The notes: generated from the letters alone by a model not told the origin. Shown: positions 22,301 to 32,021, counted from the stretch's first letter. The stretch: 64,000 bases of DNA from Paracyclopina nana (GCA_019096065.1 JAGUCH010000008.1:6453001-6517000), one strand, 5' to 3'. Numbers and translations: made by a program.

Positions 22301-24038
22301 AGATTCGTAAGAAAGGACGTGATGACGGTAATCGTAGTGCCCATATTTTATGGGGTCACTACCTTTACTTTGTCAGTCCAATATGGGCGCACCGTTTTAC
22401 CAATCAAGCGCACCCAAAAGTAAGTTAATGCAAAATGTCGATTGTGGACCTGAATTTGGCCACTTGCCAAAAAGATCATAGAAATGGATACTAACGGGCA
22501 ATGTCTCTTCGCATGCCCGCCAGTAAGGTACAATATGCATAAAGGTAATGATAAGTTGCTGAACAGTACATTGACAGCAAGAAAACAACTAACGAGACAT
22601 GCAACTTTTGCAGTTCGTTAGCAATGCTAAGAATATGTATAAAAAAGAAAAGGTTAGCTGCTACTAAAACATTGAACTTGACCTTCCTCGAGGGCTTGTT
22701 CAATCCAACAACAATACAAACCTCGCTTGCTTTGACAAAATAAAACGAAGTTTGTATAAGTAACTCGTACAATATTGATGGGACAAATACATTTGTCCTG
22801 TTTCCTGACAAATACCGATACAATTTAGCTTTGCTCGGTACTTAAGTACTTAAGCGTGCATGCCCCATACTACTATAGTAGGGGGATAGGCTTACAATAG
22901 TTTTTAATAAAGTTAAAATGCTTTTACGAAAACAAGGAACATGGATAAAACTCTATGCATCATATTACCCCAGCGTAGAGGACAAGATTGAATTACTTCA
23001 ATCTTAGGGCTTCGCAATAATACTGCACTTAGCCCTACTGAGGTGTCAATGGGCCGATTGGCCTGGATAAAGTTTGACTGTTATATAAAGTAAAGTACTA
23101 TTAACACGCCATGCAAGAGGGAAGTTGCAGATGGGCGTAATACCAGAGGGGCAAATGCCCCATCTGAATAGCTATGTTTTGAAAACTATGGTTAAAGCTC
23201 CACTGAGCTATGTCCAAATGGAACCACTATACACTCCACGCCTCGCGTGAGTTGATAGTTACTAGGACACTCGTACTTTAAGTACAGCAATAGTTGTCAC
23301 AAGGCACTGTGCAAGTGGGACACAATAAAACCTCACAATACGTGAGGAGACTTGTGTTGGCACATTATATATATAAAATCTTGGAAAGATCTTGAATAAA
23401 ACTCAGAAGAACTTAGAAAAAACTTGCCCACCCTCCGAAATGAGGAATGAGCTCTGATAAAAAAGAATGACTATGAATTAAAATTGTTCGGTCATGGAAA
23501 CGATACCAATATCACAGTAGTACATGCCAGAAAATAAAAACTCGGGTGTAGCGACTACTGTGCCTATAATATCAGAGTGTCTCGACCATGACCTGGTTCG
23601 AACTTCAGGCCTGGTCGTGGCGCCTCCGGACTTTGATTAGGATGGAACATGGAAATCTGTACAAAAATGGGATTCATCTCCCTAAGAAGGGATCTTGAAA
23701 TACTAAGTACAGCTTTGTGCCTGGGCGAATAATCAGCCCAAACTATAGTCTTCTTGCCCCAACAAAATGTGGGGACCCACTCTCTATTGGAATGGGCCGC
23801 TCCCTTGTGGCTACTAAAGACAACAAAAAACCTATATGCTGGTGAACTCATCAGCTTTGGATACAACTGGGGTACCTTGGAGGTGAACAAGTGTTTCCCC
23901 ATAAAATACCATTTTACATTTCATTTGCCCAACAGTCTATGTGTGACAAACGAAATTGTAATTCTAAATGAAAATAAAGTTCAATATGTGCCGTGTTTCT
24001 CTTCTTACTATGGCACGATTTAGTATATTGATATCATG

Positions 24039-24060
24039 GATGGTGCCCACGGGCGCCATC
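24039..24060 (+). other. Hairpin followed by AATAAA signals
   Basis: GATGGTGCCC, a 2-base loop, then GGGCGCCATC pair with one G-T wobble. Two AATAAA hexamers follow (about 24066 and 24076). Possibly a 3' end for a sense transcript terminating behind pol; this is inference. Confidence 0.4.
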
Positions 24061-24134
24061 GTTTAAATAAAATTGAATAAAATTAGCCTAGCCGCTAAGA
24101 TCTTTTATAGTTTAAGATTCGAAAACATACTTAC

Positions 24135-24206
24135 CTGAATTTTGTGTGACTGCTCACTGCAGTTCCCACAAAATGCAGAAAATTGTGGAGGGGGGAGTAT
24201 ATATAC
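24135..24206 (-). promoter_or_regulatory. Possible antisense promoter with 5' splice site
   Basis: Reading the minus strand, TATATATA (about 24206-24198) is followed about 40 bp later by a CAGTG initiator-like site, then by CAG|GTAAGTATG, a near-perfect donor at 24135/24134. This arrangement looks like a short first exon of a spliced antisense transcript, but I could not find a convincing coding exon downstream of it. Confidence 0.35.
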
Positions 24207-24481
24207 GTAGCCGCAGGAAATGCAGCCTGCGCCCCAAAAAATTTCACAAAATTTGAGCGCCCTCGTGCTCTGAGAAAGTATTGTAAACAAAATTTCTAGA
24301 TAAAACTGGAAATGGCAAACTGCCGTGAATCTATAAATCTGAACGCTAGCACATAAATGTCGCACAATCTGCTTCATATATTATTATTAGTGCTAACCGA
24401 AATTAGCTGAAAAGATCGGTGCTGATAACCTCAATCTTTTAAATCAATTTCGGTTATGAGCACCCGAACTTGATGCACGCA

Positions 24482-25610
24482 TCAAGACCGAGCTGGAATG
24501 CAGAGCTATAATAGCTATGCAAGTCAGTGATAACAGATAAAACATAATCTATGAGTCTGTTCAAAATGGCTAGACAAAAAACATTTGAGCAAGAAAGACT
24601 GAAATGTGAGTTGCATTGCGCAAAGACGCTGAGCCAGCTTTTGTCGAACAGATACCCGACTCCAAGGGGGGCAAAAAGTTGTTATGGAACAAAAATCCAG
24701 AGACGCTCCCACACTAGAAAAATCCAGTTTGAGCGGCTTCGCTTGGAGATGTAGAATGGTGGCGCCACCATGCGCCTAACCACGAACCAAAAACGTTTTG
24801 CCCAAGGCTAAAACGAACAATGAAGATTGGAACCGCCGGTGCACCTACAATTCACCTGGGAAGGTTTTTGAACCTAACTAAACTCAAAAATGGCCACACT
24901 CGGCTCGAGTGGCGACTCAAATTCCGGGATTTATTATGCGAATACAATGAATAAAATAAAACGTTGCATAAAAGTCAAGAGAATCAAAATGACTAATGTA
25001 TAATGATACCGCTAATGATCGCCAGATGGACCAAAAGATGAAAAGGTTCAAAGTGCACAAAGATTAGGCATATTGTTAAATAAAATATGTGCTGAAATGT
25101 GGCTATCTTGCAGTTGCCACATTACTCCCCTCTTTTTTGGTGGAGAATTCGAGTTACGCTAAACACAGCACTAGCAAAACAAGCTAGGTCAGCACAAATT
25201 GTAGACTGACATGTGAGAAAATGAAAAATACACGTTTTTTAGCTCAATATGGAAAAGAATTATTGTGCCATTGCCTAGTGCTTGAGCTTGCTTTTGCTAT
25301 GTGCAATGACATACGGCCGGTTTTCCAGTCCTGTAGGGATGATACGAATCCCAAGCCACCTTCAAGGCCTAGCTGGAATGCGGGACAATTTCCCTTGCAT
25401 CAAGGCCGAGCCGGAATGTCAATGGAAAAAATGCTGCTAATTAGCATTGGTACCCCATAAGCACCAAAGCTCAGCCAGTAGTATTCGCAGACACTCAAAT
25501 AATAGTGATGCACCAAGCCCGAGCTGGAATGCAGGGCTATAGTAAACGCTTTTCTTGAACATTGAAGCATCGTTTGCAGTGTCAAGGCCGTCAAGGTCGA
25601 GCTGGAATGC
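24482..25610 (+). repeat. Five spaced copies of a 20-bp repeat
   Basis: Copies of TCAAGGCCGAGCTGGAATGC, with one to three changes, start at about 24482, 25362, 25400, 25512 and 25591. Copies 1 and 4 share a further extension, CAGRGCTATA. Every copy keeps GGAATG, whose complement CATTCC is the core of the TEAD/Scalloped binding site. They are same-strand and irregularly spaced, so they look like protein-binding or RNA elements rather than a simple tandem repeat. Confidence 0.75.
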
Positions 25611-25888
25611 TAGCCTTTTTACAGGCCCAAATCTGTGGATTTGGGCCGCTAATGAGTAATTATGCAATTTAAGTGCAATTCCCGACACCTGAGATATGGT
25701 CTATGGTCCTTTTGGCCATGCAATGTAAACAATTGGACTCGAAATGTGCTTGGCTATGATAATGAACTGCTGAACTCGACTAGAAAGGTGCTGAGCTCCA
25801 TACTGAATAAGGCTGAGCTACCTGCTGAGGTAAACGCGAAATGAGTTGCGGTGAACACAGTAGACACAAAAGTACAAAGAACGTGGAC

Positions 25889-25894
25889 TTTATT
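25889..25894 (-). terminator. Poly(A) signal of antisense gene B
   Basis: AATAAA on the minus strand, followed by a GT-rich stretch (TTGTACTTTTGTGTC), about 165 bp past the stop of the antisense gene at 26059-26596. It suggests the antisense transcript ends inside the retroelement. Confidence 0.55.
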
Positions 25895-26058
25895 GTCCCG
25901 TTTGGGAGGCCTCCTGGCTGAGGGGGGCGGGCTGGCCTTGTGCCACGTTGGGGCCAGCCCTGGCCGGTGCGGTGGCCTACCGATAACGAGATGAGTTCTG
26001 CAAAAGATAAGATGAATATAGTGATGCTGTAATAGCTTAAGTGAACGAGTTAGACTTA

Positions 26059-26596
26059 CTAGACGACTCCCTCGAGGGGGTCCGCCTCCGCCACGCCCAA
26101 AAGGCGGAGGACCCACGCGCTGATGCGGGGGAGGTCCTCGGGCTCCGCCCACACGCGGCTGACGAGCCGATAAAGGCCTCTTGGCCTGGTCCGATGGACC
26201 CAAACGAGGGCGGGGAGGACCACCACGTAATACGTGGCCGCCCCTGCCACGTTCAGGGCCACGCCCTAGAGGATCTCTTCGGCCTGTAATACGAGAAAAA
26301 GTCGAGCTTGACCAAATAGATAACGAATAAGTGCACTTACGAAGCCCTGAACAGGGCAGGGAGGGCACGCCTCCTCGTGGCCCAAAGGGGCTGCGGGCGG
26401 GGCCGCAGGTGGCTGGGGCCACCCCGCCGCGGACTCGGCCGCGGGGGGCGCCCCTACGGGAGCCTCAGTGGCGGGGGCCACTGTTGTGGTTGAAGGATTC
26501 TACATTCCAAATGAAAAGATACAGTTTTATGAAAGGATTCAACGGATTGGATTCGAAATAAAAACTTACGAACAGACCGTGGAGGAAGCCCGCCAT
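26059..26596 (-). CDS. Antisense accessory gene B, small putative membrane protein
   Basis: Proposed exons 26570-26596, 26341-26499 and 26059-26265 (TAG stop) all join in phase 0 and give about 130 aa. The donors are GTAAGT. The order is a short N-terminus, a Pro/Ala/Glu-rich segment of about 50 residues, a hydrophobic span at about 65-85 (A-T-Y-Y-V-V-V-L-P-A-L-V-W-V), and an Arg-rich tail. Two acceptors compete before the last exon: one after 26284 keeps an in-frame TAG after five codons, while the one after 26266 removes it and allows the membrane segment. A further perfect donor (GTAAGT) overlaps the final stop. The region is far GC-richer than gag-pol. A TATA-like AATAAAAAGAGG lies about 80 bp upstream. 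I recognise no family; the model rests on splice logic only. Confidence 0.45.
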
Positions 26597-26771
26597 GTTT
26601 TGAACTTTTTAGTAAACAAGGCGCGCTACCAGACAAATCCGGTCTGAAATCGGCCAAATTTTACGTGAAAAAGCCTCTTTTTATTACGCGCCTCTACGTG
26701 AAGTCTGGGAGCGCTGTTAGATGAAGGTAACGGCTTCGCTAATACCTGCTACCCCACTTGAATTCGAATTC

Positions 26772-26777
26772 TTTATT
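26772..26777 (-). terminator. Poly(A) signal of antisense gene A
   Basis: AATAAA on the minus strand about 300 bp beyond the stop of the antisense 304-aa gene and upstream of the start of gene B, so the two antisense genes could be separate transcription units. Confidence 0.45.
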
Positions 26778-27080
26778 ACATATATATAGAATACAAGTAC
26801 TATAGTATATACTCGAGTATATTGGAAGCTTTGAGATCAAAATAAAAACAAGACGAGTGCAATTGCCAAAAGCCGGCTTTGAAGTCTGCAAGTCTGCGAG
26901 GCCTCGAAAAGTTTGCGAGATCTCGAAAAAGTGGAAAAGTCCGCGAAGACTGCGGGAAATGCAAGTTATAAAGTGAGAATTCGCACGCGATAAGAAGGAC
27001 AAAGTGCAAAAGTTACAGAAAACGCGCTTAAATACGTGCGAAAAGAGGGCGATCTTCGTCTCGCAAGTTCGTGGCGATCC

Positions 27081-28130
27081 TTAGTTGGCATCGCTGTTGA
27101 CGTCTTGGGAAGCCTTTGATCCAGCTGAATCCTGGTCCTCATCTGCGATTGAGAGAGGTTCAGCCTCATTGACTTCGTCTTTGTCCGGAATGGACTCTGC
27201 TGCCGAATCCAAGCGACGGTTATCTCGGGCTCGAGCCCGGCGAGATCGTCTCTTCAAAGTCCGCTGTCCACACCCTTCAGTAACAGGTACCTGAAAAGGT
27301 GCATGGAAAAGAGTACATGAGTAACCTGTTTACAGTTCATAAATTGATAGGCCCTTACCCAGCCCTTGGGATTAGGGACGTCATAGATGTGGGCCAGCCC
27401 TGACATGATGCTGGGGTTCCGGCGTAGTGTCCCATAGGGGTCCATGGCAGCCATTGCCATTTGGAGCGAATGGACATCAGGGTCACGCATAGTCGGGGCT
27501 GGTGGCAAAGCTCGGACCTCTGGTGTACAGCAGTGAAATACCGCTGCATGCTCAGATGGGGCCTTTGTTGGAAGCATTTGCATGGCTCCACTGGCAGCCG
27601 CTGATTCCGTACGAATAGCTCGAAACGTGGCCACGAACCTACGGCACCATCGTGATGTCCACACGCAGAAGTACACCAACATGCCAAGCAAAATCTGTAA
27701 GGAAGAGGTGGTAAATAAAATTTGGCCATAGTTGCAAAACTAGCCATAAAGTTGAACTTACCAAAGCCATCCCAATGGAGGCTCCAAGACCGATCCATCC
27801 CATTACACCGTATCGGTGATAATTGAAAACCTCATCGATCCAGTCCCTCTGAGGGGCAACGGGACGATAACCATTTGGTACCGCTGGCAATAAATCTCGG
27901 GGGTCAAACACCTCCACTTCAAAGGGATCGACAGGAGCTGGGTCAAATCCAGGTCCACCCTCAGCTTCAGAAATGCCACTCTCAGGAATAGCAACATTAG
28001 GACCTACTGGGCCCGTGTTTTGAGAATCCACAAGCGCAGGATCCACTGTTGATGACTGGATAGGAACCTCCGTGGGAGCCTCTGCAGAGCTGCCCTCTGG
28101 AGTTAGAGAAACCCAGGCCAAAATGACCAT
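27081..28130 (-). CDS. Antisense accessory gene A, spliced single-pass membrane protein
   Basis: Three exons (27762-28130, 27359-27694, 27081-27290) join in phase 0 to give 304 aa. The introns are 67 and 68 bp, with GTAAGT/GTAAGG donors and pyrimidine-rich CAG acceptors, the same size as host introns. The predicted protein has a short possible signal peptide (1-16), a Pro/Glu/Asp-rich ectodomain, one transmembrane helix at about 110-133 that is formed only when exons 1 and 2 are joined, and a long cytoplasmic tail with an Arg cluster at about 245-261 and an acidic C-terminus. It runs opposite to the retroelement and is divergent from the sense gene at 28495. I recognise no homolog. Layout resembles gene B (acidic/Pro-rich ectodomain, helix, Arg-rich tail), so the two may be related. 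The function could be a surface or receptor-interaction protein, but that is only a guess. Confidence 0.65.
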
Positions 28131-28494
28131 CGCGATTTGATTGGGATTGGAATATCTCTAGAAAAGTGACCAGCCTGGACGAAGTCCGATGGGAGAATGA
28201 TTAACATTAAGTGAAAGCTGAGAGGTGCAACTGCCTGTTGCACCCTCGCTACGTTTCACGACCTAGGAAGTCAAAAACGTCCGTGCAGCTAGATGATGAG
28301 CGTGCGCGCACGCGCCCATCTTATAAGGAAGTGGCATAAGTCCTGTTACCTCATTCTTTTTTTACCGAGACAAAAAACGACCTTGGGTTTTTTAAAGGGA
28401 CAACCCACGCATTTAAATGCCCGAGAGTGTGGGGCATATCTGTAAAGATGCGTATAAAAAGGGCAGGTTACGGCCTTACAGCAACAGTCTGGAA
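28131..28494. promoter_or_regulatory. Divergent promoter of antisense gene A and the sense unknown gene
   Basis: For the sense gene, TATAAAAAGG lies at 28453-28462 and a CAGTCT initiator-like site about 33 bases on, just before the ATG at 28495. For the antisense gene, CTTATAAG at about 28320-28327 reads as a TATA-like box on the minus strand, about 190 bp before its ATG. Between them lies the 12-bp palindrome CGTGCGCGCACG (28301-28312). Confidence 0.55.
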
Positions 28495-29793
28495 ATGAGC
28501 GATAGCTTGAATAGCCTCGATAATCTAAGGATGTCTCTGATCACCGAATCCATGGAAGGAGAATCTGCATTGGTCTCTATGATGGAGACTGATAAGACTG
28601 GAGAGTTCAACGAGCAAGAGGTTAGTGAGCTCCTAAAGGATGATGAGCCAGTTATGGATCGCAACATGCCTGCTGTCAATATTGAGAACCAAGCCCAGAA
28701 TCAGACGACTAGACACCAGGACCAAGAGGAACCCCTCGAGGTCCCATTGGAAAGGGTATCCTCCAGTTTGGGGTACCCATTGCCATTTGAGGATTTGATC
28801 AGGCCTCCCCACATGGAGGGTCTACAGGCCTATGCAAGGGAGGCGAGCCGGACCAGAGCTACTATACAGCAGCATTATGATGCAAGCCTGTTGAAGATAG
28901 CTACGAAAGAGGTCATGACTGTTGGAAAGGAGGTGCCTTTTGACCTAACGATTAGGATAAATGGAGAACCCTATGAACGGACCGAGCCTCGTAGGCCATT
29001 GAAGGTGAAAAACTTTGACTGCATTGAATTGATTATCGAGCCAGTGAGTAAAGGTGGGGAGATTCCCGATTTTCTTGTTATATTTCCGATGCTAGACAAT
29101 CTACCAGTCTACAATTTGCCTGACAAGATGGAATATGACGAGAATGTCCATAAGTTGGCCAATGTCAGAAGTTGGTCTGCCGTCCAGAGCCCAACAGCTG
29201 TTGGGTATTATGTTCATGGAATCCGTGGACAGGGTGGAGCTCAACTCCCTGTAGTAGTCTCCAAACATTATACCAAGCGAGGCTGCATTCAGATCATGCC
29301 AACATTGGACTCATCATTTTGGGATCCGCGGATGTTCCATGATTTGACGTCACCTTACTTGCAACTGTATGTGGGACCGCCGTCCTGCCTTAACAATGGT
29401 GTGGCCCAAGCACCACGAAAATTGGACGTGAAGATCGATATGACCGCACTCCTGCCTACCATGGTAGCCCAGTTTGTTGATCGAGCCATTGGAACGTATC
29501 CGCAATGCGTGAGGTACACAGCCGGGGCCAGGCCCCAAAAACTAGCCGCGTTTGTGGAGAAGTCTTGGCAACAAAAACCAAGGCGAGGACCTAGACTGTA
29601 CGCCGATGTAGCGCGCGGGCGCCCTTTTGGCGCAGGAACAAATGGACCAGACATATTGCACGCTAAGCGCTCCAAAGTCGATAAGAATAAGGAGCGTGTG
29701 AATTATCTCCTCCAGACTAAAATGGAGGAAATGACCCCCAGCGACATCAAGGTATTCACTGAGGCGATTAATGGATTTGTCGGGCAGTTCTAA
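28495..29793 (+). CDS. Unknown retroelement accessory protein, intronless
   Basis: 432 aa from the ATG at 28495; the frame is open from an ATG at 28417 (458 aa). I prefer 28495 because a strong TATA box lies at 28453, so mRNA from it would lack the first ATG. The N-terminal 100 residues are acidic, Ser/Glu/Gln-rich and probably disordered. The middle (about 120-350) is rich in alternating hydrophobic residues and looks like a beta-rich globular domain; the C-terminus (about 365-432) is basic, then helical. There is no signal peptide or transmembrane helix. A jelly-roll capsid-like or nucleoprotein-like role is conceivable from the composition, but I see no diagnostic motif and assign no function. 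Confidence 0.7.
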   Translation: MSDSLNSLDNLRMSLITESMEGESALVSMMETDKTGEFNEQEVSELLKDDEPVMDRNMPAVNIENQAQNQTTRHQDQEEPLEVPLERVSSSLGYPLPFEDLIRPPHMEGLQAYAREASRTRATIQQHYDASLLKIATKEVMTVGKEVPFDLTIRINGEPYERTEPRRPLKVKNFDCIELIIEPVSKGGEIPDFLVIFPMLDNLPVYNLPDKMEYDENVHKLANVRSWSAVQSPTAVGYYVHGIRGQGGAQLPVVVSKHYTKRGCIQIMPTLDSSFWDPRMFHDLTSPYLQLYVGPPSCLNNGVAQAPRKLDVKIDMTALLPTMVAQFVDRAIGTYPQCVRYTAGARPQKLAAFVEKSWQQKPRRGPRLYADVARGRPFGAGTNGPDILHAKRSKVDKNKERVNYLLQTKMEEMTPSDIKVFTEAINGFVGQF

Positions 29794-29966
29794 AAAATGA
29801 AATTACCCTTCAGAATCGAATTGTACATATTGATAAAATACTTGGTTGTGGGCCAATACTCTTAACTTTTTACCATACATGTCGACATGCTATGATAATA
29901 AAAACCAATGGAAAAAAGCAAAGAGTGTCTAGACATAGTAAGGTGGCGTGCCCATACTTGTCTGGG

Positions 29967-29975
29967 TTTATAAGG
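29967..29975 (+). promoter_or_regulatory. TATA-like box upstream of the envelope-like gene
   Basis: TTTATAAGG lies about 60 bp before the ATG at 30031, with GTTTCTGATCAGAA downstream offering a TCAG initiator-like site. It would allow an unspliced subgenomic envelope mRNA, which otherwise needs splicing from the LTR transcript. Confidence 0.4.
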
Positions 29976-30030
29976 AAAGTTAGCGGTCTTGGGGCCCATA
30001 TAGTTTCTGATCAGAATTTGTGCTGGTAAG

Positions 30031-31917
30031 ATGTCGTTTGAATTGGTCTTCATACTCACCCTTTTGGGATCTGGCACTTGGGGCCTGTCCAACTACCCAA
30101 ATACTCAGTTCGTACTGGATGAGGCACTTTGCCATTCCGGACATGCCCTAGTTCCAGTTAGAGTGGTCCATCATCCTAGAATGGTGAAAAAGGCTATGGT
30201 GTTAGATACGAAGGATTACAGTGGCCTTTTGCAATCAACAATTGGCGTCCTGAATAATATTGACACCGTGGTAAAAGAAGTTAAGGACAAGGAGGACTTG
30301 GTCCATATTGGGAATATGTTGGCAGTTGGCGAAGAGAGTACCCCTAACACCATCGACAAAGCTTGTTCCAAACGTCAAGGGTTTGTACCATTTGCCCCTA
30401 AAACTTATGAAGACATGGATGTTTTTCTAGAACTATTACGTTATACGGCAAAGGAAAGCCCTCTTGCCACTAAGGTAACTTTATGTGTAAAGTTTCGGAT
30501 TGTCAATGAGGTACCTATGTCCTTGGATGGGAAAACCACATTTCCTCAAGTGGGGTATGAGAAAAAACCGGACGATGAGATAATTGCAGGTTACCCGTGT
30601 ATCACGGGGTATTTCACTGTGGGACAAGGGCCGAGGACCATGACGTCAGTTAAAGCCCATGCACCACACAGTGATGGGAAGGCAACGATATGTGTCCAAA
30701 ATGACTTTGTCATCACCCATAAGGACTTTGTCAAATCTGAATTGTCTGGGAGGAAAAGCTTCCTTGAAAAGGCCTACAACGCCGTGATGGCCCTAGCAGA
30801 ATCAGGTAAATCGACAAAATTCACCGATGGCATGATAGCAAATACCACTCCACTGAGAGTACCACCGAAAGTTTCTTTGGCCTTTCGACTACTGAAAGGT
30901 TTTAGCAAGGTCTTTTTGAAGTCTGGATTAATACCAAATGATCTGCAGCAAGTATTGTCATATGCTGACACAGTTGTGCAATTTGCCAGAAATTTTGGAC
31001 AGGCAGGCACACGGTTCAGCATACCAACTCTGGCGCATAATAGTGACAGAAATGCGGCCACCATTACTAATGTTTATGAACCTTTGGCGAACACTGAGCA
31101 GAGTGGAGACTTTGTCACTCAGGGAATAGTTGGGTATAAAGAAATGGACCCTACCCCTGAGGTCACATATCATATTGTGTCACGAAGCAAAAACGGATTC
31201 TTACTGCATGATAGGTATTTGACCCGCCGAAATGATCTAGTGTTTGTGTCTCGGGAAATACCCATCTATAGTGATTGCTTCGTTCATGACCATAATTTAA
31301 CCGTGTGTGAAAACAAGGACTTTGACTTGACAGAAGGAGTCCAACACTGTGCTAAAGTACTTTTAGGGCTAGCTCTGGGTGACCCTTTTGACGCCTGTGA
31401 ATTAGAGCCACTTAAAACTAACACGCTCATTGATGTGGGATGTGCTAATTATAAAGGGTTCTTAAATTTGGTCTCAAGTGCAATGATTAATAGGACTTGT
31501 TTAAATGACTTCAAGAACTCGATGGTATTGGAACCAGGATCCTATCAGATCCTTAGCAATTGTAAGGTTTCCCTTGGAACTCAAAGTACTGGATACGAGG
31601 ACTCTCCTTGGGAAAGTGATATGGTGAAGTTCTTTACAAAATTCCCTGAAGATGAACTTGGAGGTTTATTCAATAATTGGGAAATAATCCTGACGGTGAG
31701 CCTATTGTCTGCAGCACTGGGATTCACGTGTATGGGCATATTGATTTGGAAAAGGCGGCGAGTATGCAGCCGATGTTATGATGATGGAGGCTATGTGAGA
31801 CCTAATACGTCCCGCTCACGGCCTCGCTACAATAGAGGAGATCGCAAGAAAGATGCTGACCAAAATCAGCGCCTTACTGTGCGAATGAGTGGCCTGGGAG
31901 GCGCGACGTTAGTATAA
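30031..31917 (+). CDS. env-like: Envelope-like type I membrane glycoprotein
   Basis: An intact 628-aa ORF with a hydrophobic signal peptide (about 1-19), a large ectodomain with paired-looking cysteines and N-x-S/T sites, one transmembrane helix at about 551-573 followed by a K-R-R-R stop-transfer, and a 55-residue basic tail. A cysteine-rich cluster lies at about 430-515, before the membrane. Position between pol and the 3' LTR is that of a retroviral env. I see no clear R-x-K-R furin site and cannot match it to gypsy-type, baculovirus-F, phlebovirus or chuvirus glycoproteins by eye. It probably mediates membrane attachment or fusion if the element is infectious; this is inference from layout. 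No break is seen. Confidence 0.78.
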   Translation: MSFELVFILTLLGSGTWGLSNYPNTQFVLDEALCHSGHALVPVRVVHHPRMVKKAMVLDTKDYSGLLQSTIGVLNNIDTVVKEVKDKEDLVHIGNMLAVGEESTPNTIDKACSKRQGFVPFAPKTYEDMDVFLELLRYTAKESPLATKVTLCVKFRIVNEVPMSLDGKTTFPQVGYEKKPDDEIIAGYPCITGYFTVGQGPRTMTSVKAHAPHSDGKATICVQNDFVITHKDFVKSELSGRKSFLEKAYNAVMALAESGKSTKFTDGMIANTTPLRVPPKVSLAFRLLKGFSKVFLKSGLIPNDLQQVLSYADTVVQFARNFGQAGTRFSIPTLAHNSDRNAATITNVYEPLANTEQSGDFVTQGIVGYKEMDPTPEVTYHIVSRSKNGFLLHDRYLTRRNDLVFVSREIPIYSDCFVHDHNLTVCENKDFDLTEGVQHCAKVLLGLALGDPFDACELEPLKTNTLIDVGCANYKGFLNLVSSAMINRTCLNDFKNSMVLEPGSYQILSNCKVSLGTQSTGYEDSPWESDMVKFFTKFPEDELGGLFNNWEIILTVSLLSAALGFTCMGILIWKRRRVCSRCYDDGGYVRPNTSRSRPRYNRGDRKKDADQNQRLTVRMSGLGGATLV

Positions 31918-32000
31918 TAACTGTATCAACCTTAATGTGATGTAAGCGATCAATGACACCTTTTTTATATTTTTAGAGCTTAAAAACTATTTCAAAAGCT

Positions 32001-32021
32001 GAAAAAGTTAGGGCCGGGGAA
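32001..32021 (+). other. Polypurine tract region
   Basis: GAAAAAGTTAGGGCCGGGGAA directly precedes the 3' LTR. It is purine-rich but interrupted by TT and CC; GGGGAA at the LTR border is the likely second-strand primer. Confidence 0.55.

Larger units (their letters stand above)
22301..25868. other. Retroelement non-coding region behind pol
   Basis: No convincing ORF on either strand. It has several perfect palindromes or hairpins: CTTAAGTACTTAAG (22841), CTACTATAGTAG (22870), GGGGCAAATGCCCC (about 23148), CCTCAC-n5-GTGAGG (about 23332), and GGTGGCGCCACC (about 24759). It also has plus-strand AATAAA near 22906, 23394 and 24066, a TATATATAAAA near 23366, and the spaced TCAAGGCCGAGCTGGAATGC repeat (24482-25610). 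It may hold cis-acting RNA or enhancer elements, or decayed accessory genes. Confidence 0.6.

Noticed and set aside
22491..22823. 110-aa minus-strand ORF behind pol
   Set aside because: AT-rich, hydrophobic by composition, with no motif, and several overlapping frames are equally open.
25754..26422. 222-aa minus-strand ORF
   Set aside because: Gly/Pro/Arg-rich frame that runs through two good introns; the alternative frame with a hydrophobic helix and phase-consistent splicing is better.
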